From Algoriphagus sp. PAP.12 (GTDB lineage: Bacteria; Bacteroidota; Bacteroidia; Cytophagales; Cyclobacteriaceae), in NCBI RefSeq assembly GCF_026652115.1, contig NZ_JAPPSQ010000014.1:1-64000 (forward strand): DNA of 64,000 bases, written 5' to 3'. The notes beneath the pieces were generated by a model. The model was not told the DNA's origin and did no database searches. It saw only the letters and a program-made list of their open reading frames with translations. Every line of letters begins with the position of its first letter. Positions within the stretch are counted from its first letter, which is position 1. The translations under genes and the position numbers were made by a program. This document shows, in pieces, positions 26,461 to 35,348 of the stretch.

Positions 26461-28079
26461 AGCGCTTTATAGGATGTTTTCTATTGCTGTTTTTGACAAT
26501 AGAACTTCAAGCACAAGTCAATTTTGAATCGAGATTTGAAGTTGAATCAGATTATTTTGATCCATTATTTGAAATAGTGAGGAGAGATGAGGGAATAGTG
26601 TCTTTTCGAACATTGATTAAAAAGGCATTTAGTAGCAACAGAGTGTTTCAATATTTTTTAACTGATAAGGATTTAAATACCCAAGGGATTATTGAGCTGC
26701 CAGTCAAAGATGGTTTTGATATGATAGGGTATGATTTGGATAGGAATTTTCTTTATGTATTATTCCAAAAGGGAACTACTCTCGGATCGGATAAATATAT
26801 TTTAAAGATCAATTTGGATAATCAACAAGGATTTGAATATGCTCTCAATAACCTATTGTCAATGGAGCTGGCAGAATTTCTTGTTCAAGGAAATAGTGTA
26901 ATCGTAATGGGAGCAGCAGATTCTAGACCAGCTGTTCAGGTATATGATCTAGAAAATAAAAGCACTCAGACAGTCCAAGGAATCTATGGGAATAATACGC
27001 ACATCTTGCAGATTCGAAAAATGCCGGAGATAGAGGCTTTTGAAGTAATTATTAGCAGAAAAGGTCAATATCGAGAAAGAGAAATTAGCATAAACACCTA
27101 TGACTTAACTGGGAATTTATTGAGAGAGATCAAGATTGATGAATTTGGTGAGCCTGATCAAGAAATCATGGATGCTCTCATGCTTCCAATGCAGAACTAT
27201 AGACAAACTGTGGTTGGTTCCTTTGGCTTGGAGCGAAGAGATGCCTATCAGGGAATGTTTTTGATGGACATTAATGAGTTTGGAGAGTATGATACCAAAC
27301 TTTACACCTTAGAGGATTTTCCTAATTTTTATAATTACCTGACAGACAAACCGAAAGAAAGAAGAGAAAAAGAGGTTTTGAAAGAAGTTGAAAGAGATAA
27401 GGTACCAAGTATTCGTAATGTCTACGCGATCAGAGAAGCTTTCCAGGGACCAGATGGATATTATGTCTATTTTGATCACTTCAATATTGTAAACAATCGT
27501 GGAGGTTATCGGAGCCCGTATTCTCCGACAAGTATGTATAGATATGATCGAATAGATAGACTTAATAGTGCTCAATCTATTAGCGATGCGGTCTATAATT
27601 CCGGGAGGTATGGCATGCCACAAACTTTCGCTTATCAAACTGAGTACAGTTACATTTCTGCTCATTTTGTCAAAATAGGCCCTGAAGGCCAGGTTGTTTG
27701 GGATAATTCAGCAACCTATGACGGGTTGAATACGGACGTTAGAGTTCCATTTGGTGATGTAGCAGTGGTAGGTGAAGAGTTTTATCATGCTTATATGAGA
27801 AATGATAAAATTCGGTTGGCCTATTTCAAGAAAGGAGAAAAAATCTTTGATAATCTTGAGGTTCCAATTGAACTACCTAAAGAAAATGAACGAATTGCTG
27901 AAAATAATATGGAAACTCTCAGTATTGTGCATTGGTATGATCGATATTTTCTATTGAGTGGTACTCAGCGTATCAGATACCAAAAAGAAGATGGAAGCGG
28001 AGCGGTTAGAGAAGTGTTTTTCCTAAGTAAAGTTTTGGTCGCAGGAGATTTGTACGATCCTGAACAAAGCCCCAACTAG
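26457..28079 (+). CDS. Secreted protein of unknown function
   Basis: This 540-residue protein begins with a signal peptide ending near ELQAQ (about residue 21). The rest is rich in aromatic and acidic residues with recurring strand-like segments (YDLDRNFLYVLFQKGT, KYILKINLDNQQ, VQVYDLENK), suggesting a beta-propeller-like build. A charged insert KPKERREKEVLKEVERDK lies at about 298-315. I recognise no catalytic motif. It overlaps the EVE gene by four bases. Confidence 0.6.
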   Translation: MKRFIGCFLLLFLTIELQAQVNFESRFEVESDYFDPLFEIVRRDEGIVSFRTLIKKAFSSNRVFQYFLTDKDLNTQGIIELPVKDGFDMIGYDLDRNFLYVLFQKGTTLGSDKYILKINLDNQQGFEYALNNLLSMELAEFLVQGNSVIVMGAADSRPAVQVYDLENKSTQTVQGIYGNNTHILQIRKMPEIEAFEVIISRKGQYREREISINTYDLTGNLLREIKIDEFGEPDQEIMDALMLPMQNYRQTVVGSFGLERRDAYQGMFLMDINEFGEYDTKLYTLEDFPNFYNYLTDKPKERREKEVLKEVERDKVPSIRNVYAIREAFQGPDGYYVYFDHFNIVNNRGGYRSPYSPTSMYRYDRIDRLNSAQSISDAVYNSGRYGMPQTFAYQTEYSYISAHFVKIGPEGQVVWDNSATYDGLNTDVRVPFGDVAVVGEEFYHAYMRNDKIRLAYFKKGEKIFDNLEVPIELPKENERIAENNMETLSIVHWYDRYFLLSGTQRIRYQKEDGSGAVREVFFLSKVLVAGDLYDPEQSPN

Positions 28080-28112
28080 AATTATTTTTATATTTACGCC
28101 CAAATCAGATCC

Positions 28113-28661
28113 ATGCAAAAACGCCTTGTCTTAGATCAGCAACAGATTGGTATCATTCTCAGAAGGTTTTGCCATCAACTGATCGAAAACCACGATAATT
28201 TTGAAAATACCGTACTTCTTGGTCTTCAGCCTAGAGGTAGTATCCTGTTGGACCAATTAGCTCCTGTTTTGGAAGAAATTTCAGGAATCAAGGTGCCATT
28301 TGGTTATTTGGACGCTACTTTTCATAGGGATGATTTTAGAAGGAGAGATTTTCCTCTGAAAGCCAATGAGACAAAAATCGATTTTTTGGTAGAGGGTAAA
28401 AATGTAATCCTTGTCGATGATGTGTTGTACAAAGGAAGATCAGTACGTGCCGCCATGGATGCTATGATTGCCTTTGGTAGACCTCAGAAAGTGGAATTAA
28501 TGGTTTTGGTTGATCGAAAATTGACCAGAGATTATCCGATAATGCCAGACTATTTTGGCATTCGGGTTAATACCTTAGACAGTCAGTATGTTCTGGTCGA
28601 ATGGGCCAACCAAGGTCAGGAACAAGACGCAGTTTGGATCACAGAGAAAGTTAAAAGCTAA
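28113..28661 (+). CDS. pyrR: PyrR-like uracil phosphoribosyltransferase/regulator
   Basis: This 182-residue protein is a type I phosphoribosyltransferase with the PRPP loop [19 protein letters not shown] at about 99-117. It also has the PyrR-typical RGSILLDQL and [11 protein letters not shown]...RRDFPLK blocks. PyrR converts uracil and PRPP to UMP and in some bacteria controls pyr mRNA attenuation. No anti-terminator structure is evident in the short 33-base gap upstream, so RNA control here is unproven. pyrB follows two bases later. Confidence 0.93.
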   Translation: MQKRLVLDQQQIGIILRRFCHQLIENHDNFENTVLLGLQPRGSILLDQLAPVLEEISGIKVPFGYLDATFHRDDFRRRDFPLKANETKIDFLVEGKNVILVDDVLYKGRSVRAAMDAMIAFGRPQKVELMVLVDRKLTRDYPIMPDYFGIRVNTLDSQYVLVEWANQGQEQDAVWITEKVKS

Positions 28662-28663
28662 AC

Positions 28664-29590
28664 ATGTCACAACTCAGTACTCGCCATCTATTAGGAATCA
28701 AAGATCTCACACCTGAGGATATTAATTTGATTCTTGATACCGCGGCCAACTTCAAAGAAGTGATCAATCGACCGATCAAAAAAGTGCCTTCACTTCGCGA
28801 TATCACGATTGCTAATGTCTTTTTTGAAAACTCTACAAGAACAAGGTTGTCATTTGAGTTGGCGGAGAAAAGACTTTCCGCTGATGTGATCAATTTTTCT
28901 TCCAGCAATAGTTCTGTGAAAAAGGGAGAAACCTTGGTGGATACAGTTAATAATATTCTTTCCATGAAAGTGGATATGGTGGTGATGAGACATAGCAGTC
29001 CGGGAGCGCCTCATTTCCTTTCAAAAAATGTGAAAGCTAATATCGTCAATGCAGGAGACGGTACTCATGAGCATCCAACTCAGGCATTGTTGGATTCATT
29101 TTCTATCCGTGAAAAGTTGGGAGACTTAGCAGGTAAGAAAGTAGCGATCATTGGAGATATTCTACATTCTAGAGTAGCACTTTCAAATATTTTCTGCCTT
29201 CAGAAAATGGGCGCGGAGGTCATGGTTTGTGGTCCGATAACACTTTTGCCAAAGCATATAGAAAGCCTTGGTGTTAAAGTTGAATTGGATGTGAAAAAAG
29301 CATTGCAATGGTGTGATGTCGCCAATGTGCTTAGGATCCAATTGGAAAGACAGCAAATCAAATATTTCCCTAGCTTGAGAGAATACTCTCTTTACTATGG
29401 AGTGAATAAAAAGATGCTGGATGAATTGGACAAAGAAATCGTCATCATGCATCCCGGGCCAATCAATAGGGGAGTTGAATTGTCCTCCGATGTGGCAGAT
29501 TCAGAGCATTCCATCATTTTGGAGCAGGTTCAAAATGGTGTGGCAGTTAGGATGGCTGTTCTATATCTTTTGGCAGGAGCAAAGAATTGA
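28664..29590 (+). CDS. pyrB: Aspartate carbamoyltransferase catalytic subunit
   Basis: This 308-residue enzyme makes N-carbamoyl-aspartate, the committed step of pyrimidine synthesis. Carbamoyl-phosphate-binding STRTR is at 57-61 ([13 protein letters not shown]), followed by [10 protein letters not shown] and, near the C-terminus, [10 protein letters not shown]. Length is typical of the class with no fused regulatory chain. No pyrI follows, so the catalytic trimer probably works alone or in a pyrimidine complex as in other bacteria that lack PyrI. It is last in the pyrRB unit. Confidence 0.96.
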   Translation: MSQLSTRHLLGIKDLTPEDINLILDTAANFKEVINRPIKKVPSLRDITIANVFFENSTRTRLSFELAEKRLSADVINFSSSNSSVKKGETLVDTVNNILSMKVDMVVMRHSSPGAPHFLSKNVKANIVNAGDGTHEHPTQALLDSFSIREKLGDLAGKKVAIIGDILHSRVALSNIFCLQKMGAEVMVCGPITLLPKHIESLGVKVELDVKKALQWCDVANVLRIQLERQQIKYFPSLREYSLYYGVNKKMLDELDKEIVIMHPGPINRGVELSSDVADSEHSIILEQVQNGVAVRMAVLYLLAGAKN

Positions 29591-29610
29591 TAGACTGAAA
29601 AAAATAAAAA

Positions 29611-29645
29611 AAGACCGCTGCAATTGTTTGCAGCGGTCTTTTTTT
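29611..29645. terminator. Terminator after pyrB
   Basis: AAGACCGCTGCAA and TTGCAGCGGTCTT form a long perfect stem with a T run. An A run precedes it, so it can also end the leftward gene that follows. Confidence 0.9.
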
Positions 29646-29671
29646 GATTATCTCGAATCGTAAATCTCAAA

Positions 29672-30283
29672 TCAGATCCCTCTCCATCTACCTCCTCCTA
29701 CATAAAAACCAAGGGTGAATCCAAAGTATTGGTTGATAGCTTCTCCGATGACATCTCCACTGGTATTTTGAAGATCACTAGGCGGAATGAAATTGTATTC
29801 GGCTCCCATTCGGAATTTGCCCAATTCGATCCCTGCCCTTACCATTGGTCCCCATTTGAAGGATGCTTCCAAATTCCCGATAGTATCTGGATCGTCAATG
29901 ACCGAAGAGTCAAATTCTACAGAACTCAAGGTATAATATCCAAATCCTGCTCCGATATAGGGAGCGAAATTGCTGCCTCCATTATTGAAATAATAATCAA
30001 AAGTCCCCGCAATAGAGGCATTTGCTGATACTTCTCCTTCATAGTCCTCAGTGACATCATAGTAGGTGACATCTTTGGCAAGTGCTGCAATACCAAATCG
30101 AATCCCGACATTCATATTGTTAGAGACATTGATTTTAGGTTCCAAGTTTACCAAGGCACCGATTCCTCCTCCTTTTGGAATGGCAGGGCCTAAATCCAAT
30201 CCCATTCGAAACCTGCCTGATTGTTGGGCGAAAGTCACTTGTCCTATTGCAGCAATGACAAGTGTAAGAAGTAACTTTTTCAT
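29672..30283 (-). CDS. Outer-membrane beta-barrel protein (porin family)
   Basis: This 203-residue protein has a signal peptide ending at QVTFAQ (about 20). Alternating strands follow, such as FRMGLDLGPAIPKGGG, MNVGIRFGIAAL, FAPYIGAGFGYYTLSS, FKWGPMVRAGIELGKFRMGAEYNFIPP and QYFGFTLGFYVGGGRW. This is the eight-stranded OmpA/OmpX-like pattern common in Bacteroidota. No ligand or function can be stated. It is a single-gene unit convergent with pyrB. Confidence 0.8.
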   Translation of the reverse strand: MKKLLLTLVIAAIGQVTFAQQSGRFRMGLDLGPAIPKGGGIGALVNLEPKINVSNNMNVGIRFGIAALAKDVTYYDVTEDYEGEVSANASIAGTFDYYFNNGGSNFAPYIGAGFGYYTLSSVEFDSSVIDDPDTIGNLEASFKWGPMVRAGIELGKFRMGAEYNFIPPSDLQNTSGDVIGEAINQYFGFTLGFYVGGGRWRGI

Positions 30284-30386
30284 ATCGTTTGAGGGTTTAT
30301 TTTATTTTGCTCTCCTTTTCTCAAAAAAGGTTCCAAATATGTCTAAATCCAATTTTGAGCATTAGTTTAGAATCAAATTAGATTTT

Positions 30387-31103
30387 ATGCTCATAGTAAG
30401 CAACTTGGTGAAGCGTTATGGTAAACAAAACGCTGTAAATGACATTTCATTTCAATTAGACGGAGGAGAAGTAGTAGGATTGCTTGGGCCAAATGGTGCA
30501 GGGAAAAGTACGACCATGAAATGTATCGTGGGTCTTCTTCGGAAAACTTCTGGTGAGATAACTATTGGTGGGTATGACCATCTTTCGGTAGAGGCAAAAA
30601 AGCTTTTTTCTTTTATTCCTGAAACCCCCTACGTTTATGATCTTTTGACGGTTCAGGAGCATTTGCAATTTATTGCACAAGCTTATGGGATCAAAGATTG
30701 GAAAAAACGTGGAGAGGAGTTATTGGAGATTTATGATTTAACGGAGAAGTCCAATAAACTCGGACGGGATCTTTCCAAAGGAATGAAGCAGAAGGTCTCT
30801 ATTTGTTGTGCTTTGCTTCCAGATCCTCAATTGCTATTTTTTGATGAACCAATGATTGGTTTGGATCCAAAGGCAATAAAAAACACCAAAAGGATTTTCA
30901 AAGAGTTGAAAGAAGCAGGGAAAACCATTTTGGTGAGTACCCATTTGATAGATTCTGTCGAAACTATTTCAGATAGAATTATGATTTTGAAAGATGGAAA
31001 TATCATAGGGAATGATACCATATCGAATCTCAAAGAGCAATTCGTCAATGAAGAAAATGAAAGCTTGGAAGATATATTTTTAGAATTGACCAAAGATGTA
31101 TGA
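30387..31103 (+). CDS. ABC transporter ATP-binding protein
   Basis: This 238-residue ATPase has Walker A GPNGAGKST at 34-42, a Q-loop near FIPETPYVYD, the signature LSKGMKQK at about 134 and Walker B LLFFDEPMIGLDPK at about 149. The switch histidine is in VSTHLID. It resembles the CcmA/NatA-type ATPases of ABC-2 exporters. The last eight bases overlap the permease gene, so the two form one exporter. The exported substrate is unknown. Confidence 0.93.
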   Translation: MLIVSNLVKRYGKQNAVNDISFQLDGGEVVGLLGPNGAGKSTTMKCIVGLLRKTSGEITIGGYDHLSVEAKKLFSFIPETPYVYDLLTVQEHLQFIAQAYGIKDWKKRGEELLEIYDLTEKSNKLGRDLSKGMKQKVSICCALLPDPQLLFFDEPMIGLDPKAIKNTKRIFKELKEAGKTILVSTHLIDSVETISDRIMILKDGNIIGNDTISNLKEQFVNEENESLEDIFLELTKDV

Positions 31104-32736
31104 GATTAAATTGCTTTTGAGAAAAGATCTCTGGATTCTCAAAAACAACCTACTTTTAATACTTAGAAACCCACTGCGCCTAATTCCTTATGTTGTTTTG
31201 GTCGGGTATTTCTTCTTTATCTATTCTATGAGGATGAAAGGGAGAGAGGAAGACGAATTGTCTGGCCAAATGCAGGACTTGGATATAAATGGACTTCCTC
31301 AGGTGGATTTTGCGTTGCAAAATATAGTTGGAGGAATAACGGTATTGGCTTTGGGTTTTCTGATGTTTCAGCTTTATCGAGCTACAAAAAAGAATGTCAG
31401 TTTCTTTAAGATGGCTGATGTCAACCTACTATTTCCATCCCCTGTAAAGCCGGAAAATCTATTGATATACTACATGGGGAGATCCATACTTCCTGCTTTG
31501 GGTGGTAGTTTACTTTTTATCATTTATGGTGCTAGCCAGATGGCTAACAAAATTGATTTAAGTGCATCGAATATCCTGTTTTTGATGTTGGGTTTTTCTT
31601 TGTTCTTTTTTATGATTTCTCCTTTGAGGTTTTTGATTTACACGCTTCATACGAGGTATGGAGTGATGGAATATATCAAAAATGGCATCATTGCTCTGTC
31701 TGTTTTGCTAGGAGGGATGATTTTGATCCCCGGATTAATGGCAGAGAAGTTTTGGCAAGGAATGTTCTCTTGGATTTCCTCTCCATGGTTTGACTTTTTT
31801 CCGATTGTAGGTTGGAGTAAAGGAATCATGAGTTTCCTAGCTCACGGGAATTGGATCTTGTCATTGGCATTTGTTGGACTTAATGTCCTTGGATATTTTG
31901 TAGTACTTCGATTGGTATTGAATTCCGCGGGGTATTATTACGAGGATGTTTTGGAGGCAACCCAAACCAATGAAGAACAACAGCAAAAGGCCAAAGGAAA
32001 AAAGGAAGCTTCGGAAGGGAATTTCAGTTTAAATTCCAAAAAACAATTGGCCTTGCCAGATTTTGGTGTAGGAGCTAAGGCCTTTTATTGGAGAAGCTAT
32101 GTGCATTCCAGCAGGCAGGATTTTCATCCGCTTTTTGGAATTTATAGTATCGTGATGGTGGTTTTGGGGATTGTTTTTGCTGTTTTATCAAACTTTGATT
32201 GGTTTACCCACAAGATCCTTAACGCATATCTCCTTCTTCTTATAGGCTTTTATTTCTTAACTGGCGTGAGTAGGGCGAGCATAGGCGATTTAAAAAAACC
32301 ATACTTTTTCTTGATCCCGGCCTCTTGGACTTCCAAACTTTGGAATATCATCAAATTGGATTTGATGCAGATCGAATTGTTTGCATTGGTTTTGATCGTT
32401 CCTGCTGTTTTGATCGCAGGTCTTCACTGGGGGTTGATTTTGATTTTTCCTTTAGCGGTTTTTCTAGCTTATATGACAGGCCTCGCTATCAATATGATTC
32501 CAAAAATTGGTTTGGAGGAAGGTTGGGATCGAAAACTGATTAAACCTGTGATGATAGGTGGAGTTTTTCTGTTTGGAATAATTCCATCCATAGTTTTTGC
32601 AGTGATCATCTTTATTATTACTCACCAGTTTGTTTGGACCTTATTGACTTTTGTAGTCTCGCTGAGTATTGTTACTGGGATTTTGATTCACGTCCTGCTG
32701 GACATCCTGAGTCGCTTAGAGTTTAAAGAAGTATAG
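31096..32736 (+). CDS. ABC exporter permease
   Basis: This 546-residue integral membrane protein has about ten hydrophobic stretches and a soluble linker around residues 295-325 (EEQQQKAKGKKEASEGN). It begins with a short cytoplasmic helix, IKLLLRKDLWILKNNLLL. The double-length layout suggests two ABC-2-like halves in one chain, pairing with a single ATPase dimer. The overlap with the ATPase gene supports one transporter. It resembles the putative ABC exporter family found in Bacteroidota and Firmicutes. Confidence 0.8.
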   Translation: MYEIKLLLRKDLWILKNNLLLILRNPLRLIPYVVLVGYFFFIYSMRMKGREEDELSGQMQDLDINGLPQVDFALQNIVGGITVLALGFLMFQLYRATKKNVSFFKMADVNLLFPSPVKPENLLIYYMGRSILPALGGSLLFIIYGASQMANKIDLSASNILFLMLGFSLFFFMISPLRFLIYTLHTRYGVMEYIKNGIIALSVLLGGMILIPGLMAEKFWQGMFSWISSPWFDFFPIVGWSKGIMSFLAHGNWILSLAFVGLNVLGYFVVLRLVLNSAGYYYEDVLEATQTNEEQQQKAKGKKEASEGNFSLNSKKQLALPDFGVGAKAFYWRSYVHSSRQDFHPLFGIYSIVMVVLGIVFAVLSNFDWFTHKILNAYLLLLIGFYFLTGVSRASIGDLKKPYFFLIPASWTSKLWNIIKLDLMQIELFALVLIVPAVLIAGLHWGLILIFPLAVFLAYMTGLAINMIPKIGLEEGWDRKLIKPVMIGGVFLFGIIPSIVFAVIIFIITHQFVWTLLTFVVSLSIVTGILIHVLLDILSRLEFKEV

Positions 32737-32845
32737 TGAAAATAGGAAGAAGGATTCCAAAGGGAATTTTATAGGCATTTGAGAAGTTTGATTCTAGACG
32801 GTAGAGAAATTTCTCTAATTTTGAATCAACCATAAATAACCAATT

Positions 32846-34213
32846 ATGATCTACAACTCCATTATAGAAACTATCGGAAACACACCAATGATTCGATTGA
32901 ACAAGCTTTCAAAAGATATCAAAGGGGAGGTTTTGGTAAAAGTTGAATATTTCAATCCGGGTAACTCCATGAAAGATAGGATGGCTATCAAAATGGTGGA
33001 AGATGCCGAGAAAGCCGGAGTGTTGAAGCCTGGAGGAACAATCATAGAGGGAACAAGTGGAAATACCGGGATGGGATTGGCTTTGGCTGCTGTTGCGAAA
33101 GGATACAAATGTATTTTCACAATGGCAGACAAGCAGTCGAAGGAGAAAATCGACATTTTGAAAGCAGTTGGTGCTGAGGTGATTGTTTGTCCAACCAACG
33201 TTTCACCTGAGGATCCGCGGTCTTATTATTCTGTTGCGAGAAAATTGAATAAGGATATCCCAAATTCATTTTATCCAAATCAATACGATAACTTATCTAA
33301 TACGGCGGCCCATTATGAGACGACCGGGCCTGAAATCTGGAAGGATACCGATGGAAAAATCACCCATTATGCAGCTGGAGTTGGAACGGGAGGCTCTATG
33401 TGCGGAACAGCCACCTATTTGAAAGAACAAAATCCTGCCATCGTTTCAGTTGGAATTGATACCTATGGATCGGTATTTAAAAAATACAAGGAGACCGGGA
33501 TTTTTGACGAAAAGGAAGTTTATCCATACCTGACAGAAGGGATCGGAGAGGATATTTTGCCAAAGAATGTCAATTTCGATGTGATAGATCATTTCATCAA
33601 AGTCACAGACAAGGACGCTGCGGTCATGACTCGCCGATTGGCACGTGAAGAAGGATTGTTTGTTGGTTGGTCTTGTGGATCGGCTGTTCATGGAGCATTG
33701 GAATATGCAAAGGAAAACCTGAAAGAAGGAGATGTAATGGTGATTATCCTGCCGGACCATGGAACTCGCTATTTAGGAAAAGTCTACAATGATGACTGGA
33801 TGAGAAATCACGGATTTCTGGAAGATAAAACCTATTCCACAGCGAAAGATATTATTTCGAAAAGACCTGCAAGTTATTCCCTGGTTTCTGTCAAGAAATC
33901 AGATTCTGTCAAGGAAGCGATTGGATTGATGAATAAAACCTCTGTATCTCAGATCCCAGTAATGGATGGTGAGGAAGTAGTAGGAAGTTTGACAGATACC
34001 AAATTGCTTTCCAGAATCATCGAAAACCCAAATTTAAAGGAGGCAGGAGTGGAAGAGGTGATGGAAAGTTCAATGACATTTGTGGCAAGAGATAGTACTT
34101 TGGATGTTCTTTCATCCATGATTGAAAAAGAAAAAGCTGTGTTGGTGAGGGATGAAAAAGACCAAATCCATATCCTCACCAAGCACGATATTTTAGAAGC
34201 GTTTACTAATTAA
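32846..34213 (+). CDS. PLP-dependent cystathionine beta-synthase/cysteine synthase with CBS domains
   Basis: This 455-residue fold-type II PLP enzyme has the PLP lysine K43 in NSMKDRMA, the substrate loop EGTSGNTGMG at 68-77 and the phosphate-binding GVGTGGSMCG near 185. Two CBS motifs follow at about 335-453 (SVKEAIGLMNKTSVSQIPVMD and LDVLSSMIEKEKAVLVRD). This is the layout of cystathionine beta-synthase, making cystathionine from serine and homocysteine, but O-acetylserine use is possible. The C-terminal pair may bind an adenosyl ligand. The gene starts a two-gene unit. Confidence 0.9.
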   Translation: MIYNSIIETIGNTPMIRLNKLSKDIKGEVLVKVEYFNPGNSMKDRMAIKMVEDAEKAGVLKPGGTIIEGTSGNTGMGLALAAVAKGYKCIFTMADKQSKEKIDILKAVGAEVIVCPTNVSPEDPRSYYSVARKLNKDIPNSFYPNQYDNLSNTAAHYETTGPEIWKDTDGKITHYAAGVGTGGSMCGTATYLKEQNPAIVSVGIDTYGSVFKKYKETGIFDEKEVYPYLTEGIGEDILPKNVNFDVIDHFIKVTDKDAAVMTRRLAREEGLFVGWSCGSAVHGALEYAKENLKEGDVMVIILPDHGTRYLGKVYNDDWMRNHGFLEDKTYSTAKDIISKRPASYSLVSVKKSDSVKEAIGLMNKTSVSQIPVMDGEEVVGSLTDTKLLSRIIENPNLKEAGVEEVMESSMTFVARDSTLDVLSSMIEKEKAVLVRDEKDQIHILTKHDILEAFTN

Positions 34214-34224
34214 TTTAACATACA

Positions 34225-34890
34225 TTGATCAATCCGAGAAAGGTTGAGCGTTTGCTCAATTCCCCGATTCAATTTGATATTGATTCGGCACTCAAAAGGG
34301 GCTGGGAGCTTTTCAAAGCCCAGCCTGTTATTCTAATAGCCTATTTCCTAATTGTAGCATTGGTCCAGTTTGGCGCTGCCTTTTTTTTGGAAGATTTCTC
34401 CAGTATAGTCAGTATTCTGGTAGCTCCTCCATTGACGGCAGGATTTTACTTGGTAGCCAATAAGATCAGCCGAAATGAGCAGGTAGAATTCAAGGATTGT
34501 TTTGATGGATTTAAGTTTTGGCTTCCAGTTGTTTCGGTAAATATTATTGTTGGTATCATTACCGTTTTGGGAATAATTGCATTAATTCTTCCAGGGATTT
34601 ATTTGGGAGTAGCCTATGCATTTGCAATGCCGTTTGTATTGTTTGCCGGAACAGAGTTCTGGACTTCCATGGAGTTGAGCAGAAAGCTAATCACCAAGGT
34701 TTGGTGGAGATTTTTCGCCTTTGTTCTTCTTTTGATGGTGATCAATATTATTGGTGTCTTAATGTTAGGAGTAGGCTTCTTGGTTTCTGGTCCTTTTAGC
34801 TATATGGCTGTTTATGCCGCTTTTGAGGAATTAACTGGAGACTTGTTGATTGAGGAGGATCCTGATCCAAGTGTAAGCTCATTTCAATAG
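34225..34890 (+). CDS. Integral membrane protein, unknown
   Basis: This 221-residue protein has about five hydrophobic segments. They include QPVILIAYFLIVALVQFGAAFFL, PVVSVNIIVGIITVLGIIALILPGIYLGVAYAFAMPFVLFAG and FAFVLLLMVINIIGVLMLGVGFLVSGP. The repeated GIYLGVAYAFAMPF pattern is like the YciC/DUF975-type membrane proteins, whose function is unknown. The start is a TTG 11 bases after the CBS gene. No ATG fits, so the N-terminus is uncertain. Confidence 0.65.
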   Translation: MINPRKVERLLNSPIQFDIDSALKRGWELFKAQPVILIAYFLIVALVQFGAAFFLEDFSSIVSILVAPPLTAGFYLVANKISRNEQVEFKDCFDGFKFWLPVVSVNIIVGIITVLGIIALILPGIYLGVAYAFAMPFVLFAGTEFWTSMELSRKLITKVWWRFFAFVLLLMVINIIGVLMLGVGFLVSGPFSYMAVYAAFEELTGDLLIEEDPDPSVSSFQ

Positions 34891-34973
34891 ACAAGGGAAT
34901 TTTTTCATCGGTGAATTAATCAGAATTTTCTATATTCGAATTCGAAATTATCCTTTAACTCTTTGCTTGCAAG

Positions 34974-35010
34974 GCCCCAATTTTCATGATAAATGGAATT
35001 GGGGCTTTTA
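34974..35010 (+). terminator. Terminator upstream of the second SusC locus
   Basis: GCCCCAATT and AATTGGGGC pair over a TTCATGATAAATGG loop, with TTTTATTTTT after. It ends the CBS/membrane-protein unit. Confidence 0.8.
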
Positions 35011-35348
35011 TTTTTACTTTTCCCGGGTGTATCTGGAGATCAGTTTGCCGTTTATATTGAGTTTTTTCAATTGTTGAAAATTAAAGTTTCTGATTTTCAG
35101 ATTTTTAAAAATTAAATAAGGGTATTTGCACTAATAATGTTAGATCAAATGGACTAATAATCTATATTGTAAGCTTATTTGAAAAGCAAGATTTGTCATT
35201 TTCATTTCATCTTGAGTCTTACTGCCTGTTTTTATACCCTAGAATCTCTTTTTGATAAGAGGAATGTCTAATTGGGGCTAGCAAATGAATGGAGGAGGTA
35301 TTTCTGCTTTTTCATATAGAAATCAATTTTAACATTCCTATTAAGCTT
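35011..35348 (+). other. Intergenic region before the second SusC gene
   Basis: The 338 bases contain no supported gene. No consensus TTTG-N19-TAnnTTTG promoter was seen. The reading frame of the receptor extends 20 codons upstream of its signal peptide, but this is not likely to be translated. Confidence 0.4.
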
